DNA of 64,000 nt from Argopecten irradians. Lineage: Eukaryota > Mollusca > Bivalvia > Pectinida > Pectinidae. The stretch is from NCBI RefSeq assembly GCF_041381155.1, contig NC_091135.1, forward strand, positions 4,357,620 to 4,421,619, given 5' to 3'. A program made the position numbers and the translations under genes. Below are positions 25,345 to 37,659 of the stretch, one piece after another (the first letter of the stretch is position 1; every line of letters begins with the position of its first letter). The notes below the pieces were generated by a model that was not told where the DNA came from, ran no database searches, and saw nothing but the letters and a program-made list of their open reading frames with translations.

Positions 25345-26350
25345 AGACGTTCTACGGATGAAAATCAAAGTGCTTGACATATTAATAGAATATATTTCAA
25401 TATGTTACACAAATATCCTTTAACATGTAATAATATATTTGGACTTATTGCCTTATTTATTGTAAAACATAGAACGTTTTATTTATCATTTACGATATCT
25501 CTTATCTGAAACTAAAATGACAAGGGCATATGCATTTTTGCATCAAGTGTAATAAGGTTACATTTGGAAATCATTGAAAAGTCATCATGATTATCTCCCT
25601 TTAAAGACAATGAAGTGAACGTAAAATATAATTAAGGTTACGTTTAGAAAATATTCAAAATCATCATCATTATCTCCCTTTCAAAACAATAAAGTGAATG
25701 TATTTATTTGCTGGAAAGGAAAACTGCTAATCGAAAATATTTAACGATTTCTCGAATTACAAACAATTCAGGACAATTATTATAGACTATCATGATATAT
25801 CTATAAATGTGTCATATGCAGAATTACAATTTGATATATCTTCTCGGCGTTCTTTGATTTATATATATTGCTCAAGCTGTTGGATATAAAGATATTGTAA
25901 AAAATATATGTCCAAGAATCGTACGGATCAAAGTCATATATTTCTTTAAGGAAAAACACAGCAAAGATTGTGTTCATTTTTCCATTTACCTTTGGTGCAG
26001 AATATGAGAGTGTGAAAGATGTTTGGTGTATGTAAGATATGTAAATGGAAAGAAAAGTTTAAATATTTGCAATAATGTCAGATTTACAACTGTATAATAT
26101 GAATATATTTATGTTATTTTTATTACTAGGCTTTTGCTTTGTTCTTTTTCTTACATGTCAGTTGATGATTGTTTACATTTGTAAAGCGTAACATGTGCTT
26201 TGGGAGAATGCAGTAGCAAAATGTGCTTTGGGAGAATGCTGATTGTTTAATGATAAACAGGATGAAAGGTTTCTTTTAGTAGTGTTTTACTTGTTAATAT
26301 CAGTTACTAATATTGCTGTCGTAATTATTTAAGTAATTCTTGAGAATGAA
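25345..26350. other. 3' flank of the calpain gene
   Basis: Non-coding. An AATAAA at 25688-25693 is a candidate polyadenylation signal for the calpain transcript. The segment around it is an imperfect tandem duplication of about 80 bases sharing ATTATCTCCCTTT and AATRAAGTGAA. GTGCTTTGGGAGAATGC is duplicated at about 26192 and 26221. No further gene was recognised. Confidence 0.4.
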
Positions 26351-26352
26351 TG

Positions 26353-27272
26353 ATTAAAGGTAGGTTTCGCCCAATGAAATATAAAGACTACGAAATTGAA
26401 ATTTATCCTGTACATAGATATAATCTTCAGATCATTTTCAATGCATACAGCGAACAATATGGGTGGTCAGTTGCCTAGCTTGACCAGGAAAATACTCCTC
26501 TAAAAATAGAGCAAAGTCAAGCTTTACATAGAACATGACGTATTTTTTTCCAAAACGAGGCCGCAGCAACAAACACGGAAGCGTGCAACAAAAAGTCAGA
26601 TGGCAGTGACAGTTTGCCACGGCATGTTTAGTTAAAAAAACAAGAACAAATCGAAGTACGATGGACTGTTTATACATATCATATATGCTAAAACACTTCA
26701 CATGTTACTTACATACGCTCGCTAGCTTAGTACACCAAACATACATGTAGTTAGTCTGCGGCTGTATGTGCGCAGCATATGTGTTGAAATTTAACTCACC
26801 ACGTGCAACGCCGTTACACGAGTCCCAACAGATCCGGGCAAGTTCCGCTTGAGATTTGGCTTCTGTTTCTTCTATCGCTACATGCCATCTCTGAATTTAA
26901 TTCCCTATAAATATCCTAGGGTGCTACCGATTCCATTATAATTTCCTCCACTTTGTTGCCGATTCAGACACAGTTTTTTTTCTCACACGCTTTCGATCAT
27001 CCATGTTTTGTTTACGCTTAGTACGCAGCAATGCGCATGCGCGAAACTTCGACAACCCAAATCATTGCAGCCTCATTTGCATCGTATTTCGTCCGTCAGT
27101 CGTTTTATATTATCAAGGATTTCCCTCAATTTTGTATTCAAGACACGTTTGTTCAATTTCATACGCATTAAGAAATTAAATTGAGGTACTTTTAATATGA
27201 TTTTTCGTCTTTTCTCCTATTTGTCCGGTTTTACAAAAAATATTTATTTGCTTGAGCGAAACCTACCTTTAA
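26353..27272. mobile_element. About 920-bp element bounded by inverted repeats
   Basis: The left end TTAAAGGTAGGTTTCGCCCA is mirrored at the right end by GAGCGAAACCTACCTTTAA, giving terminal inverted repeats of about 17 bases. The interior has no transposase-like frame; the minus-strand open frame near 26438-26701 lacks any motif. I read it as a non-autonomous DNA transposon. Flanking TTTAA/TTAA sequence hints at an AT-rich target but the duplication cannot be fixed exactly. Confidence 0.65.
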
Positions 27273-27589
27273 ACCAAATTCTTTGCGGATGAAATTTTGC
27301 GGCCTCAATACCGTCGCAAAACGCCCCTCGATAATGACTTGTTGCCGATAGACATGGGGTGATCAGGTTCAACAGGCTGTAACATACATATATGTAAAAC
27401 GTGTTGGGTCAAATGTCACTAATACAAAGAACAATGAGATTTAATCCATACACAATGTAGTGATGAACGCTTTCATTTTAAAACCTTTTTCTTTTCATTT
27501 CATGTCAACTATTTGTGTATTTCATATGCATATTTCTATTAAAATTAACCATTTTTATATCAGCATGTCTCTGTTCTTTTTATGTATTA

Positions 27590-28305
27590 CGTCACCTGAG
27601 ACGAAACCCCAAGTAACCTATTCTAACCGCCTTTTGTCCGTCGTCGTCCGTCGTGCGTCGTCGTTGTTTGTCAGTAAACAATTTACGACTCCAAAACTCC
27701 TCAAGAAAATTCAACGAGATTTAGCACAGACTTTCTAAGGCATAAGGCCAATCAAAACTGTAAAGTCCGTTGCCTCCATTTCGATGGGGGCTATGAGAAG
27801 GGCCAAATTGTTACAAAAATTTCTCAAACCTCAACTCGCTGATGTGCTAGAATCAAATAAATTCATATATAGAAGGGTCTAAAAGGTCTTTACAAAACCA
27901 TATCGAATTTTATGGCCCTCGCGTCTCAGATTCTAGTGGAGAATGCGGTATATCTACAATAGTTTATATAGGAAACAAATTTATGAGCATTATTTCATCA
28001 GTTTCCGTAGAAAATGAGTCAAATTCTGTTAGAAATATAAGTCTAAGATAGTCTTTTAATCATATCCAAATTGGTCACGCTGACCCGAGAAGCCTTCATG
28101 AAGAATGGGGCCGAAAAAGGGTCAAATTGACAAAAATTTCAAAAACCTTATCCTGAATTCACAATGGTGTTCGTATCAAATACACATCATAGATTATAAG
28201 ATCAAATTAATAAAATAACTGACCGCCTCCATAAAGTGTTTATATGTCTTTGTTTCATTCTATATCCGAACTCAAGTGACCGTTAAGGCCCATGGGCCTC
28301 TTGTT
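27590..28305 (+). mobile_element. Dispersed bivalve-type element ending GGCCCATGGGCCTCTTG
   Basis: The element runs from CACCTGAGACGAAACCCC through a TCCGTCGTCGTCCGTCGTGC run to AGGCCCATGGGCCTCTTGTT. This combination of a CACCTG start, a CGTCCGTCGT run and a GGCCCATGGGCCTCTTG end is one I know from interspersed repeats of scallops and oysters. The body contains CTCAAGAAAATTCAACGAGA and other diverged stretches. No coding capacity is seen. Confidence 0.6.
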
Positions 28306-28810
28306 TACAAGTCCTGTCCATTTTGCTTTCATCTCTGAACTTTCACACACGCTTTTCAGACGCTCATGACAAACACAATTAAGTTCAGATATATATATTT
28401 ATTAACAAAGATATTCTCTTTATATTCAATATGAATAACAATGAATAACTTGTTATTTGGGTTAAATTCATATCCAAGTTTGTAACAATAATACTTAGTG
28501 CAGAGAAACAGAGCGCTAACACACCTATAACAGGTGTCATATTCGCCACGATCAAGTTGTAAATGCCATTTTTCCGAACAAAGTATCAAAAGCAAACTAA
28601 CCCCCGGGAGATCAGTCATTTCTAATCTAGTTCAGGCTTTAGGATCACATAAGAATCTTAGACTTTAGTTTTAACATAGCTTTTTGTAACATCATTTTTG
28701 ATTGGCTAAGTTTAAAATTAAGACAACTTTGGATTTAAATCTCTTTCGTGATCCTAGGGCCAGATCTCTGTGCAAATCATAAAGCTCAGAAGTACAATGT
28801 ATACCATTAC

Positions 28811-29036
28811 TCAGAAGAAAACGTTTTTTATTCTGTTTTGGATTGGTGATGGATGTATATACATTTAAATCGATTTTCAATATATCGCTTCCTTCCTTTT
28901 TTTCACTCAGAAGAAAACGCATGTTATGCCGTTTGTGGATTGATGAATACATACAAATCTATGAAAATTTTCAATTTATTCCTTCTTCCTTAACTCAAAA
29001 GAAAATGTTTTTTTATGCCTTTTTTGGATATATATG
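28811..29036. repeat. Imperfect tandem repeat of about 90-100 bp, three units
   Basis: Units beginning CTCAGAAGAAAACG (28811), CTCAGAAGAAAACGC (28907) and CTCAAAAGAAAATG (28996) each continue with TTTTT or ATGTTATGCC, a TTTGGATTG or TTTTTGGAT stretch and an AT-rich tail. The short open frames on both strands across this stretch are produced by the repeat. No function is evident. Confidence 0.6.
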
Positions 29037-29355
29037 TTAAAGCAGAATAGATATGTTCAAAATATCCCATTTTTCCTCACATTATTTCCTTACCCCCGAC
29101 AGGGATATCCACAGTTTTACCGGTGTGAGATTTTTCTATCTCACCCTAGGGTAAAGATAAGCTACACGAGATCTTTGCACGTGCCCAACAATGGTATGAA
29201 GTCACGACCATAGTATCATGACGTCGCGGTAATAGTATTAAACGTCACGACAACAATGAAATGACGTCACAAAGACGGCGACTTATTGAGGTCACGTCAT
29301 CCTCGCTTGCATAAGTGACACTTTTATTAGAGACACAAAGTGGTGCACGGGATAA

Positions 29356-29410
29356 GATTCTTAAGCTGTCAAATACTCGGCATTGCCTCGTGTTTGACAA
29401 CTTAAGAATC
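29356..29410. repeat. Inverted repeat with 25-base arms
   Basis: GATTCTTAAGCTGTCAAATA at 29356 pairs with its near mirror ending TTTGACAACTTAAGAATC at 29410, leaving a short CATTG loop. Upstream, GTGAGATTTTTCTATCTCAC at 29126 forms a second hairpin, and several TGACGTC motifs lie between. The whole of about 29090-29450 may be a decayed transposon, but its ends were not found. Confidence 0.55.
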
Positions 29411-29495
29411 GCTAAAAAAATCATCTTTCCCCTCGGGTTGAGATTCTCCTGTCTATAACAAACTAGAAAAGGTCTACCATACCATACAGAAGTTA

Positions 29496-29843
29496 TTTAA
29501 AGTGAATAGTCGGGCAAAGAAAACCAGTCTAAATGCATTCATTGCCCTTCCAAAAGTTCTCACATATTAATACGACGGCCAAGTTCTGCTTACGTTTCCC
29601 AGTTCTGACCATTAAAGTAAAGGAAAGTTGAAAGCATCGAAAGCGAGGCTGCGTGTAAATGTAACCACGGACATAGTCAGCCGGGAGGACGTTTTAGGAT
29701 TCCTATACTTTAAATTAATTTCTTCGTACGCAGACAGATTTTGGCGAGAGATTTTATTTTTCTATTTCATAAGAAATTATACTGGATACATTCACACCAT
29801 TTTTACCGACTTTAGCCATCCTTGCCCGACTGTTCACTTTAAA
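29496..29843. mobile_element. 348-bp MITE with 23-base terminal inverted repeats
   Basis: TTTAAAGTGAATAGTCGGGC followed by AA at the left end is mirrored by TTGCCCGACTGTTCACTTTA followed by AA at the right end, with one mismatch. The open frame inside on the plus strand has no recognisable motif and runs into the right repeat, so it is not a gene. The length and structure are those of a MITE. Confidence 0.75.
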
Positions 29844-30269
29844 CTGTAGCTATTTAGATATTAGAAATACATGTCATTGTAAATAGCATGTGCAATACTG
29901 TCAATATTTACTTCTTGTTTCAACTGACATATATTTATTATAGGTGTAAAATAGATTTAGGATAAAATACTTGAAAAAGTTGGCACATTTCGTAACACAG
30001 GAAATTACAACAAATATAACTATGTTTTAATGAAACGGAAATTAAATGCACTTATTCCGGAAGACATCTCTATGATTGAGACGTCATGCGTCAGTTTTGT
30101 CAACACGGAAGTATCTATAAAACAATCCCCAGTCTGTCCGTTTCCTGAAAAAGATGATGACACAACAGTTGCCTCGGTGTATATTTTTTTTAAATATCCA
30201 TATCCCCTCTGCGGCAACATTCCTCGGTAAAATTAAGAAGATTTGTCATTGTATCAAGTTCCTGGATTG

Positions 30270-31125
30270 TCAGTCTCCTAAATCAGAACATAGGAAACAA
30301 CAACAAATAGCGGCAATAACAGCCATCAGGCACGTGTCCGTATTATCTGAACGTCCATTGTCTTCCTTCTCTATTGTACTGGAAACAAGAAACGTAAATA
30401 AAACAACAACAACAAAAAACAAAGCAATACATGTCATAAAATAGTTTTACAAGTAACATAAATAAAAATGAAATCTCAATAATCCGGACACCATTAATCC
30501 CGGCAGCGGCGCTTATTCTGCTTAATACGTACAAGTGGGATTTACATTGATCGATTTAAATGATTTTCGAATCAAACGAGTTCGAGTTAACAGGACTCTT
30601 AAATTTCCATAAATCGTTGATGTCTTAATTGCAATATTTTTTCTTTACACACAAATAATACTACGCTTCTTTCGAAACAGAATGCTAACAGGTAATGAAG
30701 AAACATTATTTATGGTTTTACTACAATTCAGTAATTTACATGAACACAAGTGGAATGATTTATAGTTGTTTGTCAATTCCATAATTAAATCTGACTTACG
30801 TTCTTCTAGATATAGGTGCATTTCTGTTACGTTGATTGTGACTTGTTGCTTGTCCCGGAAGTGGCTGGTTCCCATAAAGAAAGCCCGGATTTATAAGTCG
30901 GTTGCTGGGATATATTGCCTGTTGTGGTCGAGTATAACCTATATCAGGTGATGTCTGATACAGCGCGTGCGTTGGTGGCGCCTGATATAGAGCGTGCGGT
31001 GGTGGCGTCTGGTACAGCGCATGCGGCTGTCGCCATTTGTCCCTTTTTGATTGTGAATTTTGAACTTGATACACAGAATATTCCGGCGGGTACATAAAAT
31101 ATGGCGGAGAAATGGTTTGCGACAT
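30270..31125 (-). CDS. Pro/Tyr/Gln-rich protein with C-terminal cysteine-rich membrane segment (CYSTM-like)
   Basis: Two exons on the minus strand: 30800-31127, opened by an acceptor (TTCCTTACAG) two bases before the ATG at 31125 and closed by GTAAGT, and 30270-30378, opened by TGTTTCCAG and ending with TGA. The phases agree, giving 144 residues from this ATG. The first part is Pro-, Tyr- and Gln-rich, with a PPEY motif (WW-domain ligand type) and three HALYQ(T/A)PP-like repeats. The last exon holds a membrane-sized stretch, TCLMAVIAAICCCFLCSDLG, at about residues 124-143. A proline-rich cytosolic part followed by one short Cys-rich C-terminal membrane segment is the layout of the CYSTM family, whose members sit in the plasma membrane. 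The ATG may be internal, since coding-like exons lie upstream at 34074 and 35458, but their phase does not join directly. Confidence 0.6.
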
Positions 31126-31127
31126 AC

Positions 31128-34073
31128 CTGTAAGGAAAGAAAATATTGATTAACAGGGAAAGATAAACTGTACTGCGGTAAATATATTTTCAACGTTTGT
31201 TTTATATTATCTGTCACAGATATTGTATACTGGGTTGTTCGAATTCAAAAACGTAAAACAAAATCAGCATACATTATTCCCGAAATTTAATGAGTTTATC
31301 GATTTAATGTATTAGTTATGTAACCAATATCACATGACTTTTATAACGTCATGGAATGGAAAATGTGTTGACGTCAGGAATGAAAGGTTGCTGCCGAACA
31401 TAATGACTTTAATTGTTTGTTGGTGTTTTTTTTTTAACATAATATGGTTTCTAATTCCGCATTCCTTTGACACCTTTTATAATGTAACGTCATAGTCGAC
31501 TTCTGATTGGGACAATCATTTGCGAAAACGCCCAAAATCATTTACTGTCAGTTAGGTAGGAGGCGATTATATTTAGCATACCATCTTTATTCTTCTACCT
31601 AACGTGTTCCTTGACACTGCCTTACTTTTTGTCAACAATTGAGCTCGCCCTTGTGGGGAAAACTCAAATTTCTGTCCCCTGCCTGAGGCCCACCATATAA
31701 AAGTAGTAGTTTCTGCTTTCAGAATAAAGGTATGCCCGTTGTTATTATAAAGTGACCGGGTTTTTATTTATTTTCTATTTATTTCATATCTTTATTTTTA
31801 TTTTATTTTCATTTCATTATTATTTTTTAACTTGTTTTTTTAGCTGAGAGTGCGACTTTTGAAGGTCAATCTTTTGTATTTCTAGCAGCTCACTTATATT
31901 GGTATAAAAGTATATGGGTTGCTGTACTTTATAACCTGACAAGAAAAATTCAACACACACAATCTTATATACATATAAAAATACAATTCATGCTACTTCT
32001 AACTTCTACTTGTAAGTGTTAATTTATGAATAACCATCTTTGTAAAGTAAGTATTATAATTATGAAATTCCACAAACTGTGAAATTTTCCATCCGTTATC
32101 CCAAACGACTAGCTGAAACATAAAAAAATACACTGTTCTTTCTACGGAAATAATTTCAAACCTATGCAACGTCACACAGTTAGCATGTAGGTTATAAATA
32201 ATTAAATCTGTTTAACTGGCTTCTGTATATTGGCATGGCTGCCGCGCGCGTAAACAAAACGGCCCCATTAAGAACGTGTATTTGCTGTGTCGAGTGTATC
32301 GTTAAAAGGTAGGACACTTGGGATATGAAAGCAAATTGAATGTAAAATCAATACGTGCTTTTTGAATAAATGTGACACGCTAAAAAATATTACATTTTCG
32401 GATGAAGCCCAGTGATGGTTTTTCACTATCGATATTTTTTTTCTTGTTTTTATAATTTCCGTTGCTTCATCTATTTCTATTTGACTGTATTGTTCATGCT
32501 TGTAACGACCTTCAGACAGAGTGGCGCATACTATCCTGTAACAAAGCTATGACGCACACGAAATACCACTTTTCATATATCGCCTATACATACACATTTT
32601 GATATTGGTATTCTATACTTCGAAAACAGTTCCATGCAATTTGAGTTAATTGTCAATCTACCAAATTTTGTATCGGATGGGGCAATTGTGGGTTTATACT
32701 ATACCATCTTACAAAATGTTAAAAACAAAACTGTTATTAATAGCATCCAAACTAAAAGTCAGTGTAACAAGGAAAGTAAATCAATGAATATAGGAAGTTT
32801 GTAAGGTGTTTCTGTCTAAAAAATATTTCATTAACTCCTCATTTCTTATGTTTTGCATTTGCTCAATGTTCTGTACGTGACATTGGCTCGCGTATGGATA
32901 CAGATCATATTGCTATACGAATTTGAATTTCAACGGTATCAAATAAAATACTTAACAATGTCTTGGAACTTGTCAACATTTTTTTGTAACATGTTTTATA
33001 ATGAATGTAGAACAATACATGTATGCCATATGTTATTTCTTGATTATGTAACAGAATTAGCTTCACTGATTGTCCTTTTAAGTTTTTAATTGAACCTTTA
33101 ATGAACAAACATAACCCAGAATCACATTGTAAAACATACCGTACAGTCATGATATGCACCCCTAATACATTTTTTCGTACATTTTATGCAGTAGGTTCAT
33201 TGACGTCAACTATTTATATTCACCCTTATGAAGACAGACAGTCAATATTGTCTGATTTATTACGTTTCATTTCATAAAAGTTGTATAATATGAATTTAAA
33301 GACATATTTTGACTACGAGTAGACTAGTCTATAACTCTGGTATAGAAGTTGGAAAAACAGTCTAAGATATAATTGACATGGACGAAATTGCAACCAAGAA
33401 AAAATGATACGGTATTCGCTTTAGCTGTTGGCCTTTTCTCTTAATATCTTTTGAATGAACTATTCACTCATTATCAACATTTTTGTCAATTGTAAATAGA
33501 TATAAGAAATGAACGTCCTTCAAAGAAGGAGTGTCAATTTGGACCCACTAGCGGTCTGACCTTAACGTAAGTCACAGTATGATGTCATAACCCCCGGGTA
33601 TCTATAAACAAGAAATAATGCTGAACAGTCATAGTCATCAGTGGGCCCAAATTGACACCCCTCCTTTACTCAGAACTTATAGGAACTTACTACAGCTAAA
33701 CATCATTTTTCTTTGGAAAAATATTGTTTACATGAATATACATCTATAAAGTGTCTTATAGCAACGATAGTATATTTATATGTAGTCCCCGACAAAATAG
33801 CTGACAAATGGGAAATGTTTGAAATACTAATGGCTTTGGAGGTTGATTTGCATACAGTCTACCGTGGGACAAGTGATTAAATAACTGAGAATATTCTCTA
33901 AATTCAATATAAGTTTAAAATATGTCTTAAACTTGAGAGAGCTACATAGCTAAATCATATTAAATGTTTGTTTTGTTTTGTTGATATTAAGACACAAAAT
34001 ATGAGAAAGTTGTACAATTTCAGTATGACATGATAATAACATTTCAGTTATTGAAATGAACAGAATACTATAC
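31128..34073. other. Intron or intergenic stretch, no exon recognised
   Basis: AT-rich, with no convincing exon on either strand apart from the 142-bp MITE. If the CYSTM-like gene extends to 35467, an unseen exon of length 1 modulo 3 should lie here. Confidence 0.4.
33524..33665. mobile_element. 142-bp MITE with inverted repeats
   Basis: AAGGAGTGTCAATTTGGACC followed by CACT at the left is mirrored by AGTGGGCCCAAATTGACACC followed by CCTCCTT at the right, with about 22 of 25 bases pairing. There is no coding content. It lies in the putative intron region of the CYSTM-like gene. Confidence 0.7.
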
Positions 34074-34144
34074 CTTAGCTGGATTCCAGACCACGGTTGT
34101 CACAGAAACTGGAAATCCAGGTGTTACATCATCAGGTACAGAAT
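34074..34144 (-). CDS. Possible upstream coding exon of the CYSTM-like gene
   Basis: On the minus strand this reads SVPDDVTPGFPVSVTTVVWN followed by PAK and then GTATAG as a donor. Two acceptors fit the reading: a weak one at GTGAG (exon start 34144) and a better one at GGATTTCCAG (exon start 34107); both keep the same frame. An exon with ATGATGGCAG directly followed by GTACGT at 35458-35467 joins either in phase, giving an MMA start. The join from here to the exon at 31127 needs an extra exon, which I did not find. Assignment to the same gene is inference from strand and order. Confidence 0.35.
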
Positions 34145-35457
34145 CTCACGACTATTGTGATGTACTGTAAAACCAGGTTAGATTCACGCCTCCACGTCTA
34201 TGACAATCGATACACAAATATGTAATATATAGCTCCGTTATTTGAATGATATCCTCGTGAATATTTATTATGCGGGGGAATATTTTAATATTCTATACCT
34301 AGGGTGTATATTTAAAACACATGTTTCATTGATTTCATATAAATTTCTGAAATTAAATAAAGTATTCCAATTCGCCAAATGTATCCATTTCTATGAAACA
34401 CAAATCTGTCTCTAAATACTTAAAACTCACAACTCCAACGATTTGTACCAAACACACCATATATTAATGCATTTTCAAGACTATGAATAACTCATATCAC
34501 AGTATTATCCTAATTGAAACACTCACTTATAGAACGACTTTACCAAGAAAATTCAAAGAGCTGAACATTTCTAATACAAAATCTTGCTATTGGCAATAGT
34601 GATTTTTGAAGTGCTTCTGAAGTACACCTTACCTCTTATGATGTCTAAATACGACAATATCCACATGGAAAGATATCCCAGAATGTCACGCATGCTTTGG
34701 TTTCATACACTGCTGCTTAGGCGATGTTCTATAATTGGTGAAGCATGGCAAAATGTATCAAGGGAGAATCGTGTTTACTCATTCAACCATAACTATATTT
34801 TAGTTACAGGAAACAGCATACTTCCAGAAAGATGATCGTTCCCGAAAATAATTTCATTTTTAACTTCAATCTATATTTCTAAGGATCAATATATATTTGT
34901 TTATTGTTCTCAAACAGGGCAATATTATGATAAGGTATCAGAAGTGTGGAAAGTTCACAAGTCAATCGTGACATTGGCTGAATAATAAATGATTGCTATG
35001 GTTTTCCAAACAGAATGACAAATACCTATTTGTTTGATTCAGTCTTGTACATGACAAATTATAAAATATCAATAACACTGTGTACAATGACCTTTACTTA
35101 TAACGAAAAGTCATCAGGTCAACATATACGAAGGTCCAAGTTTTAAAAATTCATGAAAAAATATCCATATTGACGTACTTCTAAATCATAAGTAATGTTC
35201 TACTTTCAATGGAAAAATGATTTATAAGATATTTCTGTACATTTATAAGAGTTCAACCAGAAATGACACGTGCATACTCTTTCCAATTAAACTCACTATT
35301 CTTACCATTTTGTCTTAAACTTCCAATTGAACGTATACCTTTTATGATATTTTTAAATTTCCTACAAAAGCTCATATTTCTTACCATTTTTTCAAATTTC
35401 AAATCATTCCTTTTTTTTTTATTTATTTCTAATTTCTAATTAATCAAACGTACGTAC

Positions 35458-35467
35458 CTGCCATCAT
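35458..35467 (-). CDS. Possible first coding exon (MMA), CYSTM-like gene
   Basis: ATGATGGCAG directly abuts a GTACGTACG donor on the minus strand. Its single leftover base joins in frame to the coding-like exon at 34074-34144. A ten-base coding exon with a 5' leader is normal in animal genes, but the motif is short and could be chance. Confidence 0.25.
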
Positions 35468-35469
35468 GC

Positions 35470-37050
35470 TTGTCCAATCACTAGAACGCTGACTAGATTC
35501 TCCAATAACAATACACTACCAATTTCCTGGGTTATTTATATTATGGTCCCTTATTATTAATCTTGCCATCGTCATCAAGCGTGAATTCTCTCTCGATGGT
35601 TCATTATAAGGTATTTAATTATAATGGCATCGAAATCATCAGGTAAGTCCAAAAACTAGTACACTAACTTAATACATTCGGGACATCAATTTACAGTCGT
35701 AAAACTGGTAATCATTTATTTTGTCATTGACTATTTGATTGCAATAAACCCATATGGATCTTTTCATTGACGGCATGACATCTCCATATCGATTTTTCGT
35801 CGTTTCTTTAATTATTGTTGATAACATGTAGAGATGAGGTTTTGTCATTCGCACACCTAAATAATGTTCTATAGAAATTCAACACTGAACAGTATCACAT
35901 TTATTGAACAATATCATTTTAGCGTTAATGACATGTTGTGCTTTCTGGTAATAAGTTAACCTCTTTTATTTATCATGCTTTTCTCATTTATTGTGTGATT
36001 CATCAACAATATTGCCCTGCATCATTCATCCGCCATACATCAGAACCTTAGTCAAGTCACAACATCTAATTTCATGGTCAAAGCAGAAATACAATTATAA
36101 CGAGAACCATTAACAGATGGAGTTGAGTATCACCGAATGACCAGATGTTCACAGGGTCTTTATCGGGCTTCCTTTGTTGAATTTCTTATCATTATTTTTC
36201 TTTATGAGTTTTAAAACACCAAGGGAACTGAATCATTGAAGGAACTCGGCAGTGGAACAAACAAGCTTGGGGAAGACGGAATGTTGTAAACAAAAAATGG
36301 AAAAATACATTTAGGAAACTGAGCTTACAATGCTTATCAAACAAACTACACCGTGATTATTTTTTATGGAGAAAAAGTTCAGCAACTGTCATAAAAATTG
36401 TGATGTCCTCCATTTGATTATCGGTATAACATTCATAACATAAGATATTTATTTATCCCGCCTCAGACAAGAATTTTGTATTCCTATTGGTTAAAATGAC
36501 CTCATGTAATATCCAATATATATTCGTATCAGGTTAGTAGAAATCGTATCAGGTTTGGACGATAGAGTTATCGTTCTTTGCCCCTAACGTCATTAGCAAC
36601 AAGATGGCGGTCAAGTAACGCTTCGCGACGACGGCACTCAAAGAGAAGGAAACAAAATGTTGGAATGATAGCGCTGATGACCACTTTTAAAGCAAACCGA
36701 AATTCGCCTCGCCAGATACAAGTTTATTTTAGACCCAATATTTTTCCTTATTAGGTCACTAACAAATTGTATAACTAATAATATCTAATGCATGATAACC
36801 ATGATTATTTGGTTCATTATTTGTGATCCGCACCAGTTGCATATTTTCTCCTAAATTATATTTTATTTTTATGAAATGTATTTTCACAGAATTTGACAAC
36901 ATTCAGAAACAGAAAAACAAGCTGAAATTCAACATCTTGAATTATAGTTGACCCCATAGTATATGGCTTAACCACCCAAGACAGAGCTCCCATCAAAACC
37001 AAAACTATATATCAAACACGCTTTTAGAAACCGTTAAACATATATGTGGC
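35470..37050. other. Intergenic stretch, no gene recognised
   Basis: AT-rich, with no exon-like segments or inverted-repeat ends noticed. ATCGTATCAGGTT is duplicated near 36525 and 36546. Confidence 0.4.
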
Positions 37051-37055
37051 TTGAA

Positions 37056-37339
37056 AGAATAAAAAAAATGACTTCGACGGATTCAAGCATATATACAAGC
37101 AAACATATCCCCAGGGATTATGGACCAACGGAAAATCCACTGCAGATCTAACATATGCGAGATTTGTAACTAAACTACTGACAAATCCACCTCAGTCTAA
37201 AAAACAACATGCCAGAAATGTGATAAATATGGTTACGCAGATGAAGGTTTTGTCCAAATTGTCTTTGGAAGACATGGATCCAACACAATTCAAAGAAAAG
37301 AGTTTGAGTTGGTGGTCGTGGGCTCATTCCAAGTTCTAA
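37056..37339 (+). CDS. Unrecognised coding-like segment without start codon (possible terminal exon)
   Basis: A plus-strand frame stays open from just after a TGA near 37055 to TAA at 37337-37339. From 37100 it reads QTYPQGLWTNGKSTADLTYA and continues for 79 residues, including NPPQSKKQHARNVINM and LEDMDPTQFKEKSLSWWSWA before the end HSKF. The composition is protein-like, with charged, aromatic and small residues mixed, and codon third positions vary, unlike the AT-rich chance frames around it. There is no suitable ATG, and TATATACAAG before 37100 could be an acceptor. It may be the last exon of a gene whose other exons I did not see, or a retained fragment of a transposon gene. I do not recognise the family. 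Confidence 0.4.
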
Positions 37340-37479
37340 ATAATTGTGTAAATTGTTCCTTTCACAATAATGCGATGTTTTGAAGTTTTTCTCTCTCTGA
37401 ATTTATTGACCATTTCAAACAACTTCAAAACAATTGGGAAACAATGTACGTGTTTCGCCTCATACCACCTCATACCAAG

Positions 37480-37655
37480 GACGGCGGTAGCCGAGTGGAT
37501 TGCGAGATCGAATCCCACACGGGGCAGTTGCCAGCTGCTGACCGATAGCGGTTGTTTTTGCTTCGGAAACTCCGGCTTTCCTACAAAAAAAACCGACATG
37601 CCCAGAAATGACCATCATTGCCAATATCACTAACAAACCAAATATCAATCAAACT
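37480..37655 (+). repeat. tRNA-derived SINE copy
   Basis: GACGGCGGTAGCCGAGTGGA is an A-box-like head and GAGATCGAATCCC a B box about 15 bases later, closer than normal and suggesting an internal deletion. The shared body follows: GGGGCAGTTGCCAGCTGCTG, GAAACTCCGGCTTTCCTACA, ACATGCCCAGAAATGACC and an AACAAACCAAATATC tail. Overlapping open frames on both strands are incidental. Confidence 0.7.
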
Positions 37656-37659
37656 CGCT

